Below, piece after piece: positions 1-9,890 of a DNA stretch of 64,000 nucleotides. The position numbers and the translations under genes were made by a program. The notes below the pieces were generated by a model. It searched no databases. It was not told where the DNA came from and was given only the letters and a program-made list of their open reading frames with translations. This DNA is from Pseudorasbora parva (taxonomy: Eukaryota > Chordata > Actinopteri > Cypriniformes > Gobionidae), in contig NC_090187.1 of the NCBI RefSeq assembly GCF_024679245.1, forward strand, positions 1,522,777-1,586,776, in the 5' to 3' direction. Every line of letters begins with the position of its first letter. The first letter of the stretch is position 1.

Positions 1-935
1 GGAGCGAAGCATTTGACTGTCTTATTGAGTGAGTCATTGAATCATTCATTCAACTGATTTGTTCAAACAGCTGATTCATTCAGGAGCAAAGCATTTGACT
101 GTCCTAATGAGCGAGTCATTGAATCATTCATTCAACTGATTCGTTCAAACAGCTGATTCATTCAGGAGCGAAGCATTTGACTGTCTTATTGAGTGAGTCA
201 TTGAATCATTCATTCAGCTGATTCGTTCAAACAGCTGATTCATTCAGGAGTGAAGCATCTGACTGTCCTAATGAGTGCGTCATTGAATCATTCATTCAAC
301 TGATTCGTTTTTAGGACTGATTCGTTTTTAGGAGCGCATTTAGGAGCGAAGCATTTGACTGTCTTATTGAGTGAGTCATTGAATCATTCATTCAGCTGAT
401 TTGTTCAAACAGCTGATTCATTCAGGAGCGAAGCATTTGACTGTCCTAATGAGCGAATCATTAAATCATTCAACCAATTAATTCAAAAGGCTGATTTATT
501 CAGGAGCAAAGCATTTGACTGTCTTATTGAGTGAGTCATTGAGTCATTCATTCAACTGATTCGTTCAAAAAGCTGATTCATTCAGGAACAAAGCATTTGA
601 CTGTCTTAATGAGTGAGTCAAATAATCATTCATTCAACTGGTTTGTTCAAACAGCTGATTCATTCAGGAACAAAGCATTTGACTATCTTAATGAGTGAGT
701 CATTGAATCATTCAGTCAACTGATTCATTCAAATGGCTGGTTCATATAGGAGCAAAGCATTTGAGTGTCTTAATGAGTGAGTCATTGAATCATTCAGTCA
801 ACTGATTCATTCAAACATATGATTCATTCAGGAACAAAGCATTTTACTGTCTTAATTAGTGAGTCATTGAATCATTCATTCAACTGATTCATTCAAATGG
901 CTAATTCATTCAGGAGCGAAGCATTTGACTTAACA
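1..935. repeat. 82-bp minisatellite carrying AP-1 motifs, 11 copies plus a partial
   Basis: Units begin at about 1, 83, 165, 247, 343, 425, 503, 585, 667, 749 and 831, with a partial twelfth at 913. Each starts with a GGAGCGAAGCATTTGACTG-like block, followed by a GAGTGAGTCATTGAATC block and ATTCATTC-type runs. One unit (near 310-342) has a small internal duplication. The consensus TRE heptamer TGAGTCA is intact in 8 of the 11 full units; the others read CGAGTCA, TGCGTCA or CGAATCA. The array runs off the left edge of the window, so its true length is unknown. No coding potential is seen. Confidence 0.93.
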
Positions 936-1090
936 GCACTCAAACCTGTTAACATGGGAGCTGAAATAAAAAGGACACGCCACGGAGCCGAGACGCTCAC
1001 GCCACGCTTATGTTGTCATCTTGCTATTTCATTTGTGTTCGAACTGTATCAATAAATGTGAAAGACGGACGACAGCTCGAGCGACTCCCG
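936..1090. other. Short unique spacer between two minisatellites
   Basis: 155 bases of apparently single-copy, CpG-containing sequence. It includes an AATAAA at 963 and an AATAAATGTG at about 1051, with no retained open frame that looks coding. It could be residual pre-expansion sequence from which the 62-bp array grew. No function is assigned. Confidence 0.5.
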
Positions 1091-1972
1091 AATGTGCTCG
1101 ACTACAGCAACTCTTCCTCTTCTCCACATGTTCCCGGGGGCGGGGTTATACAAATGTGCTCGACTACAGCAACTCTTCCTCTTCTCCACATGTTCCCGGG
1201 GGCGGGGTTATGCAAATGTGCTCGACTACAGCAACTCGTTCTCTTCTCCACATGTTCCCGGGGGCGGGGTTATGCAAATGTGCTCGACTACAGCAACTCT
1301 TCCTCTTCTCCACATGTTCCCGGGGGCGGGGTTATGCAAATGTGCTTGACTACAGCAACTCTTCCTCTTCTCCACATGTTCCCGGGGGCGGGGTTATGCA
1401 AATGTGCTCGACTACAGCAACTCTTCCTCTTCTCCACATGTTCCTGGGGGCGGGGTTATGCAAATGTGCTCGACTACAGCAACTCTTCCTCTTCTCCACA
1501 TGTTCCCGGGGGCGGGGTTATGCAAATGTGCTCGACTACAGCAACTCTTCCTCTTCTCTACATGTTCCCGGGGGCGGGGTTATACAAATGTGCTCGACTA
1601 CAGCAACTCTTCCTCTTCTCCACATGTTGCCGGGGGTGGGGTTATGCAAATGTGCTCGACTACAGCAACTCTTCCTCTTCTCTACATGTTCCTGGGGGCG
1701 GGGTTATGCAAATGTGCTCGACTACAGCAACTCTTCCTCTTCTCCACATGTTCCCGGGGGTGGGGTTATGCAAATGTGCTCAACTACAGCAACTCTTCCT
1801 CTTCTCTACATGTTCCCGGGGGCGGGGTTATGCAAATGTGCTTGACTACAGCAACTCGTCCTCTTCTCCACATGTTCCCGGGGGCGGGGTTATGCAAATG
1901 TGCTCGACTACAGCAACTCGTCCTCTTCTCCACATGTTCCCGGGGGTGGGGTTATGCAAATGTACTCGACTA
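1091..1972. repeat. 62-bp minisatellite with GC box and octamer motif, about 14 copies
   Basis: The period is exactly 62 bp: GCTCGACTAC recurs at 1096, 1158, 1220, 1282 and so on to 1902, with a broken fifteenth start at 1964. Each unit contains CTTCCTCTTCTCC (ETS-like GGAA core on the reverse strand), CACATGTTCC, a GC box (GGGGGCGGGG, sometimes GGGGGTGGGG), and then TTATGCAAATG with the octamer ATGCAAAT. The octamer is intact in 12 of 14 units (1210, 1272, 1334, 1396, 1458, 1520, 1644, 1706, 1768, 1830, 1892, 1954) and reads ATACAAAT at 1148 and 1582. Because 62 is not a multiple of 3 and no frame meets a stop, all three forward frames stay open; this is a repeat artefact and not a gene. Confidence 0.95.
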
Positions 1973-1977
1973 ACCAA

Positions 1978-2124
<147 letters not shown>

Positions 2125-2395
2125 ACTTTATTTATATAGCACTTTTACAATGATGATTGTTTCAAAGCAGCTTCACAGTGTCAAACAGGTCATCGTTTTC
2201 AGGTCATTCATATACGGCCCAGATCCGGCCGACTGCAGTAAACCTCAGCTTATACAGAGAGAGTAACATTAGCGTAGATGCCATCAATCAAAATAACAAT
2301 CGTGATATTACCATAGACGATGTATATCGCACACCCCTGATCATAACATACCGGTTTATTTTTGCTCCTTTATGATTTATTTACCCTAACGTGGC
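2125..2395 (-). mobile_element. Retroelement 3'-end-like sequence (LINE/SINE tail), minus strand
   Basis: AACTTTATTTATATAGCAC followed by TTGTTTCAAAGCAGCTTCAC is the reverse complement of a tail very common in fish non-LTR elements (GAAGCTGCTTTGACACAAT, then GCGCTATATAAATAAA and (TGAT)n). A second tail of the same type lies on the plus strand at 53938-54020. The (ATCA)n at 1978-2124 sits at the expected tail position. The right-hand part (2200-2395) is not recognised. The family name is not certain from sequence alone. Confidence 0.6.
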
Positions 2396-2399
2396 ATGA

Positions 2400-2825
2400 T
2401 GAGCTGCGTCAGCCAATAGCGTGTGAGATGATGTGCGCGTCAGCCAATAGCATGTGAGATGATGTGCGCGTCAGCCAATAGCATGTGAGATGATGTGCGC
2501 GTCAGCCAATAGCGTGTGAGATGATGTGCGCGTCAGCCAATAGCGTGTGAGATGATGTGCGCGTCAGCCAATAGCGTGTGAGATGATGTGCGCGTCAGCC
2601 AATAGCGTGTGAGATGATGTGCGCGGCGGCGTGAATCGCAGGGACAGGTGTTCTCTCCGGGGCGCAGCGAGAGGCAGGAGAAGGCGGATGCGCTGAGCTT
2701 CGGCTGTAATTGTTGCATGTGTCGTCTGAATTCCCCGCTGAGCTCTCCGTTTCTGTTGGGTTTCTCCTCTGCCAAACCTCACCGTGGGGATCAAGCCCAG
2801 CTGGCTCACGGCAGATGCATGTGGA
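2400..2825. promoter_or_regulatory. Candidate CCAAT-box plus CpG-rich regulatory segment
   Basis: The seven CCAAT boxes are followed from about 2615 by a CpG-rich stretch (GCGCGGCGGCGTG, CCGGGGCGCAGCG, GGCGGATGCGCTGAG). NF-Y boxes spaced 31-33 bp next to a TATA-less, CpG-rich start region are a known promoter layout in cell-cycle genes. No transcript, start site or exon can be shown here, the direction is unknown, and the array may have arisen by neutral tandem duplication. Confidence 0.3.
2403..2625. repeat. 31-bp minisatellite with seven perfectly spaced CCAAT boxes
   Basis: The unit is GTGTGAGATGATGTGCGCG plus TCAGCCAATAGC. CCAAT occurs at 2413, 2444, 2475, 2506, 2537, 2568 and 2599, every 31 bp without exception. 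The context CAGCCAATAGC matches the NF-Y preference (purine-purine-CCAAT-purine/S). The only variation noticed is GCGTGTG versus GCATGTG, a CpG transition. 31 bp is close to three helical turns, so all boxes would face the same side of the helix. The array runs directly into CpG-rich sequence. Confidence 0.95.
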
Positions 2826-2830
2826 CAGTA

Positions 2831-3339
2831 CACTGCAAAAAACGCTCTTCTTACTCAGTCATTCTGTCTTGTTTCTAGTCTAAATATCTAACAATTCTTA
2901 AATCAAGACGCATTCACTAGATGAGTAAAATTACATAAGATAATTGTTCTTGTTTTCTTAAAATTAAAATCTAAATGAAGTGAGTTTTTGCTTAAAACAG
3001 GCAAAATGATCTGCCAATGGGGTGAGAAAAATAATCTGATTTCTGATTGAAATCTTGTTTCTTGTTGCTGATCAGAAATCAGATTATTTTTCTCACCCCA
3101 TGTTGAAAACAAGAACAATTATCTTATGTAATTTTACTCATCTAGTGAATGCATCTTGATTTAAGAATTGTTAGATATTTAGACTAGAAACAAGACACTG
3201 ACTGATAAGAAGAGCGTTTTTTGAAAACAAGAACAAAAATCTTATGTTGTTTTACTGATCTAGTAAATGCATGAATATTTGGATATTTGGACTGGAAACA
3301 AGAACAAAAAACTAAATAAGAAGAGATTTTTTTGCAGTG
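2831..3339. mobile_element. Foldback MITE, CACTGCAAAAAA ends, TA target duplication
   Basis: The left end is TA-CACTGCAAAAAACGCTC and the right end is TTTTTTTGCAGTG-TA (TA at 2829-2830 and 3340-3341), as expected for a Tc1/mariner-type insertion. The element folds on itself: about 2836-2965 pairs with about 3104-3222 and the inner arms pair around 3020-3100 (GGGGTGAGAAAAATAATC and its reverse complement). The right arm occurs twice: one copy ends at AAGAGCGTTTTTTG (about 3222) without the terminal GCAGTG, then a more diverged copy (3223-3339) carries the real terminus. No transposase is present, so it is non-autonomous. Similar CACTGCAAAAAA elements are abundant in cyprinid genomes. Confidence 0.85.
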
Positions 3340-3341
3340 TA

Positions 3342-3852
3342 GCACAAAAGTGCTTTGAAACAATCTACCAAACCCAAATCCCGCGGCGCGTGTCTGAGGT
3401 TGTGGATGAGATCAGAATCGATGTTTTGTGTTAGCGAGCGGGACAGATCATTAGTGATTCAGACAAGTGTGTCGGGGCATTCTTCTTTATTTCCAGTCGA
3501 AGGTTAAAGTATTTTGGCTCCTAATGTGGCTCGAGTTATTTTGAGCTCGCGTTTCAATTCCGCAGCTCGTCCTGAAAGCGTCTTACGGATGGCCGCGGGT
3601 TTCCAGCAGGTGACATGAGGTAGGAATATTAGCCTGAGGATGAAGAAGCAGACGGATGTGATGATCAGGTAAGGAGGTTTTCTGAAAGGGAAAGCTGTGT
3701 TTACTTCGGCCTGAATCTCGCTCTCTTTCACAGTAATGTTTCGGCTCGGGCGTCAGCAAATAAGAATCAGATCAATCACTGCTCCGCTTCATTCCCCGAC
3801 ATCAAGAGCAAAACATGATTCGGCTCAAGAGAAAATAAGACGGAGCCAAAGG
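3342..3852. other. Unique noncoding segment, one exon-like patch
   Basis: Apparently single copy. A weak exon-like patch exists on the plus strand: an acceptor-like TTTATTTCCAG ends at about 3496 and a donor-like CAG/GTAAGG lies at about 3667-3675, but all three forward frames between them hold stops. On the minus strand an open frame of 75 codons (3504-3731) includes a hydrophobic stretch; I do not recognise it and the length is within chance. No gene is called. Confidence 0.4.
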
Positions 3853-4327
3853 TCCTCATCCTCATCTTCATCATCATCATCATCCTCATCATCATCATCA
3901 TCTTCATCTTCATCCCCATCTTCATCCTCATCTTCATCTTCATCCTCATCTTCATCCTTATCTTCATCCTCATCTTCATCCTCATCCTCATCTTCATCCT
4001 CATCTTCATCCTTATCTTCATCCTCATCTTCATCCTTATCTTCATCCTTATCCTCATCTTCATCCTCATCCTCATCTTCATCCTTATCTTCATCCTCATC
4101 TTCATCTTCATCCTTATCTTCATCCTCATCTTCATCCTTATCTTCATCCTTATCCTCATCTTCATCCTCATCCTCATCTTCATCCTTATCTTCATCCTCA
4201 TCTTCATCTTCATCTTCATCCTCATCCTCATCCTCATCTTCATCCTCATCCTCATCTTCATCCTCATCTTCATCCATATCTTCATCTTCATCATCATCTT
4301 CATTCTCATCCTCATCTTCATCATCAT
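3853..4327. repeat. (TCATCY)n hexanucleotide/trinucleotide repeat, block 1
   Basis: An interspersed mix of TCATCT, TCATCC and TCATCA for about 475 bp, pyrimidine-rich on the plus strand. It reads as poly-Ser on one strand and as an Asp/Glu-rich tract on the other, with all frames open, which is a property of the repeat and not evidence of a gene. CTTATC variants recur at intervals, suggesting expansion of longer mixed blocks. Confidence 0.95.
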
Positions 4328-4458
4328 AGTGGACCAAAGTACCGTGAAGATTATTTCGGTGACGTAGGACTGCGCATGACATTTCAGAGCCCACTGGATT
4401 TTGTGCACCGCAAATAAACTTAAAGGGTTACTTCAGCGATTAGAATATAGCTTTGTAT
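4328..4458. other. 131-bp spacer with a MITE-end-like fragment
   Basis: This separates the two TCATCY blocks. The second half (4430-4458) reads TTAAAGGGTTACTTCAGCG followed by ATTAGAATATAGC, resembling the end of a TTAA-flanked fish DNA element. The block structure is compatible with one long TCATCY array interrupted by an insertion, or with two expansions. Confidence 0.45.
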
Positions 4459-4915
4459 CACTCATCTTCATCTTCATCCTCATCCTCATCTTCATCCTCA
4501 TCCTCATCTTCATCCTCATCTTCATCCTCATCTTCATCTTCATCTTCATCTTCATCTTCATCTTCATCCTCATCCTCATCCTCATCTTCATCATCATCTT
4601 CATCTTCATCCTCATCTTCATCTTCATCTTCATCCTCATCTTCATCCTCATCTTCATCCTCATCCTCATCTTCATCCTCATCTTCATCCTCATCCTCATC
4701 CTCATCTTCATCCTCATCCTCATCTTCATCTTCATCTTCATCTTCATCCTCATCCTCATCTTCATCCTCATCTTCATCCTCATCCTCATCCTCATCCTCA
4801 TCTTCATCTTCATCCTCATCCTCATCCTCATCCTCATCTTCATCCTCATCTTCATCCTCATCTTCATCCTCATCCTCATCCTCATCCTCATCCTCATCCT
4901 CATCCTCATCTTCAT
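4459..4915. repeat. (TCATCY)n repeat, block 2
   Basis: Same composition as block 1 but with fewer TTATCC variants, about 457 bp. It ends at TTCATTTGAG, and 45 bp later another pyrimidine repeat begins. Confidence 0.95.
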
Positions 4916-4960
4916 TTGAGTTTTATTTATGCGTTTGTTTATGCTGCTCATTTGGAGGTC

Positions 4961-5262
<302 letters not shown>

Positions 5263-6259
5263 TCTGAATTAGATTACAGATCAAGGCTTCGGAGAGACGG
5301 CGATGTCATCAAATTATCCTCCAGCCTGTAAGATCCACTGACAGCTTAAAATTGGATATATCGCTCAAAAGAGAGCAGCTACCTTTAATGAAATTGATAC
5401 ACAAATCCAATTAAATAAGCATAAATTCATATAAATACAGGGGCTTTTTATAGCCATTAGAGGTGGACGGGTTAATTGTCTGTCGGGAAACAAGCTCTCT
5501 GCAAACGTCCTTGCAAACATTTAATGTTTTATATTCAAGAACAATGACAAGATTTTAGAGACACAGAAAACCAGTGTGTGACTTTAATGTCTAATAATTA
5601 TGTTTACACTTAACTTGCAGGTATTTATAATAACTTACATATTATATTATTTATTTATTTGCAAATATGCTATACTGGGTCTTGTGAGTGGGAATGTGCT
5701 GAATGCCAATCAAGTTAAACGATCAAAAGAAGCGCAGCTCTCCATATCATGCAGAGCTCATGAAAAGCCGCGGGCGGACGGATCTTCATTCTCCCCAAGG
5801 TAATTTAACACAGCAAACAGAACTGTACCTTTACACTCAGTTTACACACGGCCGTCTCTCTGTGTCTCGCACCGAGGGCTATTTTTACTCCGCTAATAAG
5901 AATTCATGGCTGAGGCTCTTTCTCCTGAAACAATGTGTGCAGAATGACCAGGCTGCTAGAGACTAGAATAACAGCCGGAGAGATAAACAACGTGATTAAT
6001 TGCTGTGAGATCCTGCCGGAATATGAGCAAAACCCTCATGTATCATATAATTCATATTCAGGAAAAAGCAGAAGTTTCTGCTGCTCTCCGCAGTTTCATT
6101 GTGCAAGACTGCGGTCAGGATCGGCGTGTTTGATGTGGAGGGCTTCAGGTTCAGACACAATAGGGCCTGCCTATCTCTCGCTCTCAGGGACTCCAGGCCA
6201 TTTCCATACGACACACACCGGACGAGGCGCGGAGCTGCAGTCAATCACACAACATATTC
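5263..6259. other. Unique noncoding segment, partly CNE-like
   Basis: About 1 kb without recognisable repeats. Patches such as 5350-5480 (AAATCCAATTAAATAAGC, GGGTTAATTGTC) and 5880-6060 (CGTGATTAATTGCTG) are rich in TAAT/ATTA homeodomain-type cores in balanced-composition DNA, which is the look of vertebrate conserved noncoding elements. Short open frames here have no recognisable protein and are not called. Conservation itself cannot be tested from one sequence. Confidence 0.35.
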
Positions 6260-8466
6260 ACCCAGTTTTGTGTAACCCAGATCCTGGGTCAGACGTAACA
6301 ACCCAGTGTTTGGGTAGTTTTTGTGTTACTCAGATCCCGAATCAGACCTAACAACCCAGTGTTTGGGTTGTTTTTGTGTTACTCTGATCCTGGGTCAGGC
6401 GTAACAACCCAGTGTTTGGGTTGTTTTTGTGTTACTCAGATCCTGGGTCAGACGTAACAACCCAGTGTTTGGGTAGTTTTTGTGTTGCTCAGATCCTGGG
6501 TCAGATATAACAACCCAGTGTTTGGGTAGTTTTTGTGTTACTCAGATCCTGGGTCAGGCGTAACAACCCAGTGTTTGGGTAGTTTTTGTGTTACTCAGAT
6601 CCTGGGTCAGGCGTAACAACCCAGTGTTTGGGTAGTTTTGTGTTACTCAGATCCTGGGTCAGGCGTAACAACCCAGTGTTTGGGTAGTTTTTGTGTTACT
6701 CAGATCCTGGGTCAGATGTAACAACCCAGTGTTTGGGTAGTTTTTGTGTTGCTCAGATCCTGGGTCAGACGTAACAACCCAGTGTTTGGGTAGTTTTTGT
6801 GTTACTCAGATCCTGGGTCAGACGTAACAACCCAGTGTTTGGGTAGTTTTTGTGTTACTCAGATCCTGGGTCAGACGTGACAACCCAGTGTTTGGGTAGT
6901 TTTTGTGTTACTCAGATCCTGGGTCAGACGTGACAACCCAGTGTTTGGGTAGTTTTGTGTTACTCAGATCCTGGGTCAGACGTAACAACCCAGTGTTTGG
7001 GTAGTTTTTGTGTTACTCAGATCCTGGGTCAGACGTGACAACCCAGTGTTTGGGTAGTTTTGTGTTACTCAGATCCTGGGTCAGACGTAACAACCCAGTG
7101 TTTGGGTAGTTTTTGTGTTGCTCAGATCCTGGGTCAGACGTAACAACCCAGTGTTTGGGTAGTTTTTGTGTTACTCAGATCCTGGGTCAGACGTGACAAC
7201 CCAGTGTTTGGGTAGTTTTTGTGTTACTCAGATCCTGGGTCAGACGTGACAACCCAGTGTTTGGGTAGTTTTTGTGTTACTCAGATCCTGGGTCAGACGT
7301 GACAACCCAGTGTTTGGGTAGTTTTGTGTTACTCAGATCCTGGGTCAGACGTAACAACCCAGTGTTTGGGTAGTTTTTGTGTTACTCAGATCCTGGGTCA
7401 GACGTAACAACCCAGTGTTTGGGTAGTTTTTGTGTTACTCAGATCCTGGGTCAGACGTGACAACCCAGTGTTTGGGTAGTTTTTGTGTTACTCAGATCCT
7501 GGGTCAGACGTGACAACCCAGTGTTTGGGTAGTTTTGTGTTACTCAGATCCTGGGTCAGATGTAACAACCCAGTGTTTGGGTAGTTTTTGTGTTACTCAG
7601 ATCCTGGGTCAGACGTAACAACCCAGTGTTTGGGTAGTTTTGTGTTACTCAGATCCTGGGTCAGACGTAACAACCCAGTGTTTGGGTAGTTTTGTGTTAC
7701 TCAGATCCTGGGTCAGATGTAACAACCCAGTGTTTGGGTAGTTTTTGTGTTACTCAGATCCTGGGTCAGACGTAACAACCCAGTGTTTGGGTAGTTTTGT
7801 GTTACTCAGATCCTGGGTCAGACGTAACAACCCAGTGTTTGGGTAGTTTTTGTGTTACTCAGATCCTGGGTCAGACGTAACAACCCAGTGTCTGGGTAGT
7901 TTTGTGTTACTCAGATCCTGGGTCAGGCGTAACAACCCAGTGTTTGGGTAGTTTTTGTGTTACTCAGATCCTGGGTCAGACGTAACAACCCAGTGTCTGG
8001 GTAGTTTTGTGTTACTCAGATCCTGGGTCAGGCGTAACAACCCAGTGTTTGGGTAGTTTTTGTGTTACTCAGATCCTGGGTCAGACGTAACAACCCAGTG
8101 TTTGGGTAGTTTTGAGTTACTCAGATCCTGGGTCAGATGTAACAACCCAGTGTTTGGGTAGTTTTGAGTTACTCAGATCCTGGGTCAGACGTAACAACCC
8201 AGTGTTTGGGTAGTTTTTGTGTTACTCAGATCCTGGGTCAGACGTAACAACCCAGTGTTTGGGTAGTTTTTGTGTTACTCAGATCCTGGGTCAGACGTAA
8301 CAACCCAGTGTTTGGGTAGTTTTGTGTTACTCAGATCCTGGGTCAGACGTAACAACCCAGTGTTTGGGTAGTTTTTGTGTTACTCAGATCCTGGGTCAGA
8401 CGTAACAACCCAGTGTTTGGGTAGTTTTGAGTTACTCAGATCCTGGGTCAGACGTAACAACCCAAT
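6260..8466. repeat. 53-bp minisatellite, about 41 copies
   Basis: The unit is 53 bp, or 52 bp where the T run is one shorter. It is built from CAGATCCTGGGTCAGACG, TAACAACCCAGTGTTTGGG and TAGTTTTTGTGTTACT. Within each unit CTGGGT and ACCCAG are inverted around CAGACGTAACA, and CCCA/TGGG flank GTGTT, so every unit can form one of two competing hairpins. Variation is mostly at the CpG (ACGTAAC, GCGTAAC, ATGTAAC, ACGTGAC). Several multi-unit blocks recur identically, pointing to recent expansion by unequal exchange or slippage. Confidence 0.95.
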
Positions 8467-9890
8467 GGTTTAGTTATTTATCGCAGGCTTTTTGTGACCT
8501 CATTAGGAGAGAGCAGTTCTCATCTCTGTCAAATTGCGGCACTTTATTTTATCTATAAATGAATTCTGGTGTTATTGTGTTATCAGTGATTGATTATATA
8601 TGGAATGGCTCTTAACAGAAATGAACTTTTATTAAGATTTTTCCCTGTCTGCTGCCTGATTGGCTTTGTCTTCATTACCTGTTAACTCATAATTTCTCAT
8701 TAAAATGTGAGGATGTATTTGCTTGTGGGTGATAATAGATACTTGAGTTTGATTGGAGGATAATTAAATTTCACCATAAAGATTTAGATAATATTGTGAT
8801 TAAACTTTACTTCATGTAAACACAATACTTTGATCAAATTGATGCGAACAAGCTCATAATCATAGTAACCATATTGGCATTTGCAGATTTTAATTGCAAG
8901 AAACAGGCAGAAAAACGCTTCAGTCAATTTTATTTCACTCTGACCATAATTTTCTGTTATGTACATGTAACATATGTAACACTGTAATATAAAGTGTTAC
9001 CAAATAAAGTGTGACCAATATGATTTCTAAAAGGACTAAAATGGCGTGTGATTATTTTCCGTATGCTCAAATATGCAGTTCTCGTTAAGGTGATAAATAG
9101 ATGTATAAATAAATAACAAACACCTTTAAAATCACCCGAAGGATGCTCGTGGTCGGCCGTTATTTGCTGTGTAATTAGAGCTGAATTTTAATTGCTCAAT
9201 TAGGCTGATAGCACTGTTTGAGGCATTGAAATAAAACTCATTCAGTTTCCTTTCCTTTAACTGCAATGCCAAAGTGACCCAGCATTGTCAACATTTAGTT
9301 TTATTTAGCGTCTGCTTCATGATGCTGTGAATGAGGATCAAATCAGACAACACACTGCACCAGACCTCGAGTGCTTTTACGCTGCGTTCACACGCGCCGA
9401 CGCCATCAACGCTTCTCATTTACATTTATAATTGTGATATTTTCAATTTTAATGTCTGTTTTTTACATTTTATTTGTTTAGATATACGAGACCCCGGAGC
9501 TCTTCAGCAGTCGTGCGTCTCACGGGTATAATAGCCGACAATACATATGGGTCAGAATTATCCATCTTTCATTTATGCCAAAAATTATTTGGATATTAAG
9601 ATCATGTTCCATGAAGATATTTAGTGAATGTCCTACCGTAAATATATCATAAATGTATTATTAGTAGTAATAAGCATTGTTAAGGACTTCATTTGGGCAA
9701 CTTTAATGAAGATTTTCTCAATATTTAGATTTTGCACCCTCAAATTCCAGATTTTTAAGATATTATTGTTTTAAGATAACAAACCATACATCAATAGAAA
9801 GATTATTTATTTTAAAAAATTGATGATGATGAAGGTTAGCAGGAGCAGATTGTCCTCTGTCGTTAATTAAGTGAAGAGAGAACAGATACA
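8467..9890. other. Unique noncoding segment, CNE-like around 8640-8720 and 9128-9250
   Basis: No tandem repeat or transposon end was recognised. The stretch 9128-9250 contains TGTGTAATTAGAGC, TTTTAATTGCTCAATTA and AGGCTGATAGC, a cluster of homeodomain-type cores with few CpG. 8640-8720 reads similarly. Only short chance open frames occur. Classed as candidate conserved noncoding DNA by appearance only. Confidence 0.35.

Noticed and set aside
1210..1972. snRNA-type distal element with an SPH/ZNF143 site next to the octamer
   Set aside because: Only ACTACA matches the SPH core; the rest of the element is absent, and no proximal element or U-snRNA sequence follows.
3504..3731. 75-codon minus-strand frame with a hydrophobic segment as a small membrane protein or exon
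   Set aside because: No recognisable family and no matching splice sites in frame; length within chance for this composition.
3825..4394. Asp/Glu-rich acidic protein on the minus strand
   Set aside because: It is the reverse strand of (TCATCY)n; every other frame is equally open (poly-Ser, Met-Lys/Arg). Simple repeat.
6260..8466. CRISPR array (regular repeats with hairpins)
   Set aside because: Units are directly adjacent with no unique spacers, and the genome is a vertebrate.
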